Source: Sporosarcina sp. BP05
GTDB taxonomy: Bacteria; Bacillota; Bacilli; Bacillales_A; Planococcaceae
Reading direction: 5' to 3'
Assembly: GCF_014282005.1 (NCBI RefSeq)
Contig: NZ_JACFTD010000011.1
Location: 1-64,000 of the forward strand
DNA: 64,000 nucleotides
The position numbers and the translations under genes are program-made. Positions 56,980 to 64,000 of this stretch are shown here, in pieces; the stretch's first letter is position 1; each line of letters opens with the position of its first letter. A model generated the notes under the pieces. The model was not told the origin of the DNA, made no database searches, and saw only the letters and a program-made list of their open reading frames with translations.

Positions 56980-59876
56980 ATGACCATCGCTCCCCGTTCG
57001 TTTCCGATATCGGAAACGTTTAGTATTGTTGCCCCCTGCCATTTATCCTTCATCACTTCGTGGCATGTGAAATAAATGAACTGATGCTTGTTTTGTAGAT
57101 TGTCTAGTAGTTCAATCATACGCGAAAGTCGCTCTTCGTCAAAGTGAACGAATGGATCATCCAACATTAATGGAAAAGGAGCCGTACTCACTATTGATGC
57201 CGCAAGCGCCAACCTAAGCGAAATATAGGCTTGTTCTTTTGTAGCCTGGCTCAGCTCTACAATCGGATAACGCATTCCACTTTTCGCCAATACTTCGAAA
57301 TGACCCGTTTCCGTTACGCTAAGTGATTCATAATTTCCGCCCGTCAGTTCACAGAACAATTTTTCTGCTGCTTCAAGTACTTCAGGCAATTTCTTTTCTT
57401 TCAACTCCGACATTGTCCGTCTGATTGCTTCAGTAATCGCTTTGCGCTCAGACCATTTTTTTGCAAGTTCTGCAAGCTCGGATTTTTTCATTTCGAAGAG
57501 CTGTAGTTTACGACCATAATTTTCATCTGTAAGTAGTCGTTCCGTTTTATTAACAAGTGCGGCCTTGTCATTGATTAAGACATTTAGTCTCTCGCTAATT
57601 GACAATAGTATTGCGCTATTATCATCCACCTTTATGCGCAACTCATCATCCATAACGCCGTCAGGCAATTCAAGTGGGCCGTATGATGCTAATTGAGCAT
57701 CGACATCCTCTAGTTGCCCCTTGAGACGCAACGCTTCCTGGTGGATATTGTATGCCGCGTAAAAGGCTTCTTCCGTATCTGCCGCCGCCTCGCTAAACAA
57801 AGCCTGCACTTTTTCCAGCAACGAGTTTGCAAGGCTGGATGTTTCTTTCAGCGCTGATTGTTTACGTTCCAAAGCAGCTGACAATGACTTAATTGTTTCT
57901 GCTTGTTCACTCAGCTGAAAGAATTCCCTTCTTAGCATCTCATAAATAGCTTCTTTCGGTGCAGATTTCCGAACTATTTTTTCAGCTTCCGCTAACCGCT
58001 CAACAATCTGCTGCTGAATCGTTTGTCGCCGTAACACAGCATCATTCAACTCTCTAGTAACTTCCTGAACTTCTCGAATCATACGGAATAATTCCGGGAT
58101 AATCGCGGTTGAAGGAATTTCATTGAAACCATAAAGCCCTAAAAAATCGGCCAGTTCCAATTCAATTTGCCGCCTATTACTATATGCATTTTCAAGCTCA
58201 GCTGTCAGCGTTTGGTATTTCCTTTCAAGTGCCATAAATACTTCTTGTAACTCTTCTTTCTTGCGCTTGTATATGCCAATTCGCTCTGTCAGTTCTTCCA
58301 TTTGGTCCTCATTCCCGTCATATGCGGCAATGATTTTTTCCATCTGCTGCAGTTTCGATGAATCGGGCGTTTGATCCTGTCTCTTTGAATATAGAGAGAT
58401 GCCTAATCCTATAAAAATAACACCAGCTATAATTATCAACCATTCTTTTTGGATGAAACCGAAAACGATAAACGCGATTGCAAGTATGACAAGGAGTGCA
58501 GGTATCATTAGTGATTTCTGTTCAGCTGATCGTCCACTTAAAGAAACATAGGCTTTCGCTTCAGCAAGTTGCTGGCGGATTTTGGGCCACCGCTGTACAT
58601 GTTCCAATTCCTTTATAGTAGGTGCAGTACGTTCAGTTCCACCAATTTCAGTTTCGGTATCAGCTAACTCATTTTCCACTTGGATAAGTTGGCGATTCAC
58701 AAAGCCAATTTGCTGATCGCCTTCGGTAAGTTCTCGGATAATTTTGTGCATGTTTTCTTCCTTTTGGATTGAAACATCAGCCTCAAGAATAGTGTTTTCC
58801 GCTTCAAACCCTTTGACACCAAGTCTATCGAGTAGACGTCTTTTTGAACTAGTTAGCTGACTCACGTTATCTTCTTCAAAAGTAACTGCCGTTTGCCATC
58901 TATGCCACTCTGTTTCTTTCGCCAGTAAAGTTTCAAGTTCAGCAATGCGTTCAAATTCTTGCTGTTCAGGCATTTTTGCCAGTAGTTCTGCTACTTCTTC
59001 TTCCAACCGTTGTTTACTAGCTTCGGCTTCTGTTAACTTCCCAGCCAGCATTTCATAGCGCCGAATACCATCTACCGGAAAGGTTATTGCACTTAGTTGC
59101 GACAGTCTTGCATCCAACGCCTGTTTTTTTTGATGAAGGGGGAGTAGCTGTCGCACCAGAGCGAGCTTTTGTGAGTCTTGCATAAGTTCTTTTTCCTGTT
59201 CTCTTAACTCTGTAAGCAAGTCATCGATTTCCCGTATTCGTTCAATCGAAGGTGCATATTCCCCCACTTTTTCCTGCTCGTCTTTTAGCTCTATTTCTAA
59301 TTCCCGAATTTCCATGATTTTGACGTTCATTTCCGGAACTCTTCCTGACTTTTTGAACAAATCTCCCAGCTCTTTTTCCATTCGGTTTCCAAGCTGTAAC
59401 AAAGAGTCAACGCCAGTGGTTCCCGAAGCAAGAAGTGTCCGGCTTAATTCGTCTTCATTCATTTTTTCGAATCCCTGTAACTGTAACAACGAGAATGAAA
59501 AAATGGATTCGAATGAAGCGCGGTCATACTGGCGAAGTAGCGTGTTCAATTGCACTTCTCCACCCTTTGTTCCATCCTCGAAATAGACCGTAACATCACC
59601 AACAGATTTTCCACGGATCCGTTCGACGATGCATTTTCCGTATGTCTCATCCACAAGATGCACTTGTCCACCGTACTTGCCGCCAGATTTCGGTTCGTAG
59701 CGTAAGAGCACATTGTTTTTTTGTGGGAATCCAAATAAGATATGAAGGATAAACTGCTGAATTGTCGTTTTCCCAGCTTCATTCAATCCATACAAAACAG
59801 TAATGCCAGGGCCGAAATCCACCGTAACATTTTCATGTTTTCCGAATCCGTAAATGTTCAACTTTTCAATCCTCAT
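56976..59876 (-). CDS. yhaN: SbcC-like AAA ATPase YhaN (SbcE)
   Basis: The 966-residue ATPase has Walker [18 protein letters not shown] (~31-45), the middle made of long coiled-coil arms, and Walker [14 protein letters not shown] near the end with signature [18 protein letters not shown]. Between the arms, at about 456-498, there are two membrane-like helices ([32 protein letters not shown]), which are characteristic of the SbcE/YhaN group and may attach it to the membrane. It pairs with YhaO as a nuclease-ATPase unit of DNA repair type. Confidence 0.93.
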   Translation of the reverse strand: MRIEKLNIYGFGKHENVTVDFGPGITVLYGLNEAGKTTIQQFILHILFGFPQKNNVLLRYEPKSGGKYGGQVHLVDETYGKCIVERIRGKSVGDVTVYFEDGTKGGEVQLNTLLRQYDRASFESIFSFSLLQLQGFEKMNEDELSRTLLASGTTGVDSLLQLGNRMEKELGDLFKKSGRVPEMNVKIMEIRELEIELKDEQEKVGEYAPSIERIREIDDLLTELREQEKELMQDSQKLALVRQLLPLHQKKQALDARLSQLSAITFPVDGIRRYEMLAGKLTEAEASKQRLEEEVAELLAKMPEQQEFERIAELETLLAKETEWHRWQTAVTFEEDNVSQLTSSKRRLLDRLGVKGFEAENTILEADVSIQKEENMHKIIRELTEGDQQIGFVNRQLIQVENELADTETEIGGTERTAPTIKELEHVQRWPKIRQQLAEAKAYVSLSGRSAEQKSLMIPALLVILAIAFIVFGFIQKEWLIIIAGVIFIGLGISLYSKRQDQTPDSSKLQQMEKIIAAYDGNEDQMEELTERIGIYKRKKEELQEVFMALERKYQTLTAELENAYSNRRQIELELADFLGLYGFNEIPSTAIIPELFRMIREVQEVTRELNDAVLRRQTIQQQIVERLAEAEKIVRKSAPKEAIYEMLRREFFQLSEQAETIKSLSAALERKQSALKETSSLANSLLEKVQALFSEAAADTEEAFYAAYNIHQEALRLKGQLEDVDAQLASYGPLELPDGVMDDELRIKVDDNSAILLSISERLNVLINDKAALVNKTERLLTDENYGRKLQLFEMKKSELAELAKKWSERKAITEAIRRTMSELKEKKLPEVLEAAEKLFCELTGGNYESLSVTETGHFEVLAKSGMRYPIVELSQATKEQAYISLRLALAASIVSTAPFPLMLDDPFVHFDEERLSRMIELLDNLQNKHQFIYFTCHEVMKDKWQGATILNVSDIGNERGAMVI

Positions 59877-59885
59877 GTAAACACC

Positions 59886-61106
59886 TCATTCCATTCCCGA
59901 CATTTCCGCCGTCAACAATACTGTTGCACCGACTTTCACTTCATCTATTTCATCTTCTGTCAAAACGTCTAAATATTTGACGCCACGCGCATGCTGGTAA
60001 ACATCTTTTAAAACATCTTTCCAGTCTTCTTTCGTCCAGCCATCAATCATCCCAGTAACTGATTGCATCAGTGCACTCGATGCAATCGACGGATTCAACT
60101 GCCTCGCAAATGTAATTTTCTGCACCCAGACATAGGGTTCGCTTTCACCGACAAAATCACGCAAGACCTCCAACCATTCTTCCTCCGGCGATTGACTGAA
60201 CAGATTCGCAGCTTCACTGTCGATATCAGTCATTAACAGCTCCACGATTCCCGCACCATTATGCTCTTTGAATGACTCTAGTGCTTCCGAACATGCCGTC
60301 AGCCACTCATTCGCATGGCTTATTCCTCCACAAGACAATTCGAGTCTATCAAAGACAATTGCTGATGTTGGGATGAATTGAAGTGATGCTTTTGTTTTCG
60401 AGAGCTCAACTTCATAGAAACCCTTTGTACCACGTTCATTGCGATGACGCCCCTGCAAATTTCCCGGATAAACGATTGGAGGCGATTCATGTAGCTGTTG
60501 CCTCACATGGATATGCCCAAGCGCCCAGTAATCATACTGCTTCGCTAGCAACTCATTCTTCGTGAATGGCGCATAAACTGCATGTGTTTCATCTCCCGCC
60601 AAACTACCATGCAGCATACCAATATGAAATGCATCATGATTTTCAGCAACAGGATAACGGTCAATCACTTTATCACGGATATGCCGTTCCTTATAACTAA
60701 AGCCATAAATTAATACCTCCTTATCATTCACGTTCAGACGTACAGTTTCAACGTTCTCGCCGAAAACATGCACATTCGGCGGCAGATCAAACCTTGTCCA
60801 TCTGCCACTTAGATGATCATGGTTTCCGTGTGATATAAATACGGGAATGGCTACCGCATCCAATTTAGCCATTCCTTCACGGAACCTCATCTGCGTACGC
60901 AAACTCCGATCTTCCCCATCGTAAATGTCACCCGCGATTAAGACAAAATCTGGTTTCGTTTTGACAGCGTGCTCAATTAGTTTAGTAAACGCAGCAAAGG
61001 TGCTGTCTCGTAAACTGTTCAAACGATCTGTCGGCAAGCCTGTCATGCCTTTGAATGGGCTGTCGAGATGCAAATCAGCCGTGTGGATAAATCGGATTGT
61101 TGACAA
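59886..61106 (-). CDS. yhaO: Metallophosphoesterase YhaO (SbcD-like)
   Basis: A 406-residue nuclease-like protein with the five phosphoesterase motifs: FIHTADLHLDSPF, LIAGDIYDGEDR, FISHGNHDHLSG, IGMLHGSL and WALGHIHVRQQ. A TTG at 61106 is chosen because aaggagg lies upstream and translation yields STIRFIHTADLHL, the usual family start; longer in-frame starts extend into the downstream terminator region. It is the partner of YhaN. Confidence 0.92.
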   Translation of the reverse strand: MSTIRFIHTADLHLDSPFKGMTGLPTDRLNSLRDSTFAAFTKLIEHAVKTKPDFVLIAGDIYDGEDRSLRTQMRFREGMAKLDAVAIPVFISHGNHDHLSGRWTRFDLPPNVHVFGENVETVRLNVNDKEVLIYGFSYKERHIRDKVIDRYPVAENHDAFHIGMLHGSLAGDETHAVYAPFTKNELLAKQYDYWALGHIHVRQQLHESPPIVYPGNLQGRHRNERGTKGFYEVELSKTKASLQFIPTSAIVFDRLELSCGGISHANEWLTACSEALESFKEHNGAGIVELLMTDIDSEAANLFSQSPEEEWLEVLRDFVGESEPYVWVQKITFARQLNPSIASSALMQSVTGMIDGWTKEDWKDVLKDVYQHARGVKYLDVLTEDEIDEVKVGATVLLTAEMSGME

Positions 61107-61157
61107 GTGGGAACCCTCCTTCATTCGACGAATACTTGTTCTAATTTTACCATAAAT

Positions 61158-61190
61158 AAAAAGACTCTGCGAATTAATCAGAGTCTTTTT
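61158..61190 (-). terminator. yhaP terminator
   Basis: aaaaagactctg and cagagtcttttt form a perfect 12-bp stem with a 9-base loop, T-run on the minus strand, just past the yhaP stop. Confidence 0.85.
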
Positions 61191-61199
61191 ATATCTCAC

Positions 61200-62465
61200 T
61201 TATTCTTTTCCAAGCTGAATTGCTTTTTTAATATCTTTCAACGAACGAGACGGTCCGTACATAAGAACGCCGCCACGGTAAACACGTGCTCCGAAGAAGC
61301 CTAGAAGGAAGATTGTCACAAGCATGATCGCAATTGACAATAACGGTTCCCATACTGGTAACTCCAACATACCAACACGCAAGAACATAACCAGCGGTGC
61401 AAAGAACGGGAAGAACGAAGCATATTTTAGATAGGCCATTTCAGGATTTCCGAGCCCCGTTGCCGCAATCATGAACCCTGCCACGATTAGCAACGTCATC
61501 GGCATGATGATTTGCTGGACATCTTCCGTCCGGCTAACGAGTGAGCCTAAAAGAGCTGCTAGTGTTGCGAAGAGGAAGTATCCCAATAGGAAGAAAACTA
61601 TCGCATAGGCAAGTGTTCCTACATTCATATTTGAAAAGCCAAAGAAGGAAAAGAAGCCATCTGTCATCCCAGAAGTTGTCGTCTTCAATGCAATGTACCC
61701 GGCCAAACCCAGCAATACCATTTGCAAAAGACCAAGCGATCCAATGCCAAGTACTTTTGCAAACATATGCTTAACAGGCGACACACTCGAGATAAGAATT
61801 TCCATCACACGAGATGACTTTTCCGCCGCAACTTCTGTTGCGATCATACTTGAATAAACGATGACTGCAAAGTAGATTAGAAACATAAGTACATAGACAA
61901 GTCCGCGCGCCTGGCTCAATTCTTCTTCAGATTTGGCCGACGGTGATACCGATTGCTGCTCAAATTGGATAGGTGCAAATAACGTCTGCACTTGTTCACC
62001 AGACAATGATAACTCTTCCGCTTTCATTTCCGTTTGTATCGACTGAAGTGCTTCTTGCAGCATCATTGGAATAGTGAACTCCATCGCGCTCATCGAGACG
62101 TAGTTCGCTTGAATTGTATTCGTATTATCAAGTGCAAGCGATACGAACGAGTCAATTTCTCCCTCTTTCACTTGATCCGTAAGTTCCTTCTCCGATTTAC
62201 TGGACAGTTCTACCTTAATATCTGATTCATTTGACTCGAACTGAGTTTTTAGCCGATCTACAAGAACCCCGCTTTCATCGAGTACTTGCAGCACTTCCTC
62301 CGAGTCGCTATCCCCGCCCGTAGCACTTTTAACAGTATCAATAATTTTCTCCATGTTCGCAAACAGGAAAACCGCCGCAATCATGATAGATGTTGTTATG
62401 ATGAACGATTTCGTTTTCGCTTTGGTCATAAATGCCTGTTTAAAAATGATCATGAATTCACGCAT
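61200..62465 (-). CDS. yhaP: ABC transporter permease YhaP
   Basis: The 421-residue protein has one N-terminal helix (FIITTSIMIAAVFLFANM), a large extracytoplasmic part, and five or six C-terminal helices (LVYVLMFLIYFAVIVYSSMI, IGSLGLLQMVLLGLAGYIAL, AIVFFLLGYFLFATLAALLG, IIMPMTLLIVAGFMIA). This is the NatB/ABC-2 exporter fold, associated with sodium or drug export. The start at 62465 follows aaggtgggg; overlap with yhaQ is 8 bases. Confidence 0.92.
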   Translation of the reverse strand: MREFMIIFKQAFMTKAKTKSFIITTSIMIAAVFLFANMEKIIDTVKSATGGDSDSEEVLQVLDESGVLVDRLKTQFESNESDIKVELSSKSEKELTDQVKEGEIDSFVSLALDNTNTIQANYVSMSAMEFTIPMMLQEALQSIQTEMKAEELSLSGEQVQTLFAPIQFEQQSVSPSAKSEEELSQARGLVYVLMFLIYFAVIVYSSMIATEVAAEKSSRVMEILISSVSPVKHMFAKVLGIGSLGLLQMVLLGLAGYIALKTTTSGMTDGFFSFFGFSNMNVGTLAYAIVFFLLGYFLFATLAALLGSLVSRTEDVQQIIMPMTLLIVAGFMIAATGLGNPEMAYLKYASFFPFFAPLVMFLRVGMLELPVWEPLLSIAIMLVTIFLLGFFGARVYRGGVLMYGPSRSLKDIKKAIQLGKE

Positions 62466-63357
62466 GTTGCTTCCCCACCTTTTCGATGAAAATGTCTTGT
62501 AGCGAAGGTTCTTCAATTCCAAAATGGCGAATCGGGCCCGACTTCAATGCCGCTGTCAGCAAATCATTAGCAACTTGCTCAGATTCGACTTGGTAGAGTG
62601 CACCTTCAATCGATTTCTGCACTGATTTCACACCTGCAATTGCCGCCAAATGCGCCAATTCATTGTCCGAATTTATGCGTACATTCTGCTTGCCAAATGA
62701 CCGTTTCACATCACGAAGTGTACCGCTCACAATTTGCTTGCCTTTATCGATAATGCTAAGTTGCTCGCATAATTCTTCGACATGATCCATGCGGTGGCTC
62801 GAGAATACAATGGTTGCGCCATCGTTGCGGAATTGTAGAATCGCCTCTTTCAACATTTCAACGTTAACTGGGTCCAACCCTGAAAATGGTTCGTCAAGAA
62901 TTAACAGTTGAGGATTATGCATAAGAGATGCAATTACTTGTATTTTTTGCTGATTGCCTTTTGATAGTTCTTCAACTTTTTTATTGGCATAATGAGTGAT
63001 TTCCATTCGTTTAAGCCATTTATTCATAGCCACCTTTGCATCCGTTTTTTTCATACCACGCAATTGTGCTAGAAAAATCAGCTGCTCTTCCACTTTCATT
63101 TTCGGATAAAGCCCTCGTTCCTCCGGTAAATAACCAATCTCAGGACTTGTCGCATAAGAAATCGGCTTTCCATTCCACGTAATCCGCCCTTCATTGGCGT
63201 TCAATAAACCAAGAATCATCCGAAACGTCGTCGTCTTACCTGCACCGTTCGCACCGAGAAACCCGTACATCGTTCCTTTATTAACAGACAGTGTCAAATC
63301 ATCTACCGCGGTAAAATCCCCAAATCGTTTCGTGACATTTTCAAGTAGTAATGACAT
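62458..63357 (-). CDS. yhaQ: ABC transporter ATP-binding protein YhaQ
   Basis: The 299-residue ATPase has Walker A GFLGANGAGKTTTFRM (~34-46), signature LSKGNQQKIQVIAS, Walker B LLILDEPFSGLDPVNVEM and the switch His (SSHRMDHVEELCE). The C-terminal ~80 residues are the extra domain of NatA-type subunits. It energises YhaP. Confidence 0.95.
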   Translation of the reverse strand: MSLLLENVTKRFGDFTAVDDLTLSVNKGTMYGFLGANGAGKTTTFRMILGLLNANEGRITWNGKPISYATSPEIGYLPEERGLYPKMKVEEQLIFLAQLRGMKKTDAKVAMNKWLKRMEITHYANKKVEELSKGNQQKIQVIASLMHNPQLLILDEPFSGLDPVNVEMLKEAILQFRNDGATIVFSSHRMDHVEELCEQLSIIDKGKQIVSGTLRDVKRSFGKQNVRINSDNELAHLAAIAGVKSVQKSIEGALYQVESEQVANDLLTAALKSGPIRHFGIEEPSLQDIFIEKVGKQHA

Positions 63358-63535
63358 TTTGCTACCCCTTTCGAATTTCCCAATAGTAACTATACGTATC
63401 TAGCATGCAGAAGTTTCAACTTAATTTCCATTTAGAGAATAGCAGCAACTTTACCATATGAAGTATTTTTTTACAAATTTCTTTTCCGGACCTTTCATGT
63501 ATAATGAATTAAATAGAGTGGAAAGGGTGAATTAT

Positions 63536-63721
63536 GTGAGAACATATAAACTAACAGCTTTCGAACCAACAGGCGCACTAATTACAGAAGATACATTCAC
63601 AGCTGAAACAGACGATGCAGCAAAGGAAAAAGGTCAAGTAATGCTCGAGGAGAAAAACCTTCTCAACAAAACACACCGCCTTGCCTCTCCAGCTGGCAAG
63701 TTATTATTGTTCCATTCTTAA
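63536..63721 (+). CDS. yhzD: YhzD-like small protein
   Basis: The 61-residue protein reads MRTYKLTAFEPTGALITEDT and ends with RLASPAGKLLLFHS. Length and sequence style match B. subtilis YhzD. The GTG at 63536 follows ggaaagggtg; an ORF from 63458 is longer but lacks a ribosome site. Function unknown. Confidence 0.8.
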   Translation: MRTYKLTAFEPTGALITEDTFTAETDDAAKEKGQVMLEEKNLLNKTHRLASPAGKLLLFHS

Positions 63722-63769
63722 ACATAAAAATGAGCATTTCCATCATACAAATAGACGGGGTGTTACGAA

Positions 63770-64000
63770 GTGAAAATCGCATTAATTGCCCATGATGAAA
63801 AGAAAAATGAAATGGTGAATTTCACAATCGCCTACGAACATATCTTTTCGCAATACACATTATTTGCTACCGGTACAACTGGAAAAAGAATCATGGACGA
63901 AACTAATTTATCTGTGACTCGACTTAATTCGGGACCTTTAGGTGGTGATCAGCAAATTGGTGCAATGGTTGCGACTGGCGATTTGGACTTGATCCTATTC
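63770..64000 (+). CDS. mgsA: Methylglyoxal synthase (3' end outside window)
   Basis: The 77 visible codons begin [20 protein letters not shown] and include ATGTTGKRI and [15 protein letters not shown], the phosphate-binding and active-site signatures of methylglyoxal synthase. It converts dihydroxyacetone phosphate to methylglyoxal, a bypass of lower glycolysis. GTG start with ggggtg upstream. The catalytic Asp (second-half motif) lies partly outside the window. Confidence 0.93.
   Translation, partial: MKIALIAHDEKKNEMVNFTIAYEHIFSQYTLFATGTTGKRIMDETNLSVTRLNSGPLGGDQQIGAMVATGDLDLILF

Overview
The window is a chromosomal segment of a low-to-moderate GC, endospore-forming member of the Bacillales. 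Gene content, gene order and spore-surface genes fit the Planococcaceae, and the layout resembles Sporosarcina; the genus is an inference from memory, not tested. Nearly every housekeeping block is collinear with Bacillus subtilis: smpB-rnr-est-secG, eno-gpmI-tpiA-pgk-gap-cggR, clpP, crh-whiA-yvcK-rapZ-yvcI-trxB-yvcD-yvoF-ppaX-yvoD-lgt-hprK, uvrA-uvrB, and the ecs-hit-trpP-yhaH-scoC-prsA-yhaM-yhaN-yhaO-yhaP-yhaQ-yhzD region.

Positions 1-14400 are accessory and very different. Two giant collagen-like genes (one cut by the window start) run on the minus strand. Each has an Asn/Cys-rich head and a long Gly-X-Thr repeat, and both share a duplicated leader of about 420 bp. The complete one is followed by a gene that encodes only its C-terminal domain; that domain carries a signature I associate with phage and giant-virus structural proteins. 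Around them lie a family 2 glycosyltransferase, a decayed second glycosyltransferase, a short collagen-like protein with a BclA-type C-terminal domain, a broken BclA-like C-terminus, and decayed yoaS/yozG-like genes. The likely theme is a glycosylated filamentous spore surface that turns over quickly by duplication and decay.

14400-19300 holds trans-translation and RNA quality control (tmRNA, SmpB, RNase R), a carboxylesterase and SecG. 19400-26800 is the glycolytic operon under CggR, with visible promoter and operator and an internal terminator after gap. 26800-31400 holds a glutaredoxin-like protein, a TPM/LemA pair, ClpP with a CtsR box, tRNA-Arg, a 40-bp tandem repeat and crh/whiA. 31400-41000 continues with carbon-regulation and envelope genes (YvcK, RapZ, TrxB, PpaX, Lgt, HprK).

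41000-48300 holds an amidase, a DUF4097 protein and uvrBA with a LexA box. 48500-55200 holds an IDEAL-domain protein, EcsAB, Hit, TrpP with a TRAP-type leader, ScoC, a tiny YjcZ-type protein and PrsA. 56000-64000 holds the YhaM/YhaN/YhaO nucleases, the YhaPQ ABC exporter, YhzD and the start of mgsA.

Several families of non-coding repeats sit between operons: GC-rich elements with ends like taagaaaagcg and ctagacac; a small element with perfect TGTTGATTAACCA terminal repeats, one copy of which carries about 546 bp of highly palindromic DNA; and a roughly 265-bp element with imperfect terminal repeats near 41.7-41.9 kb.
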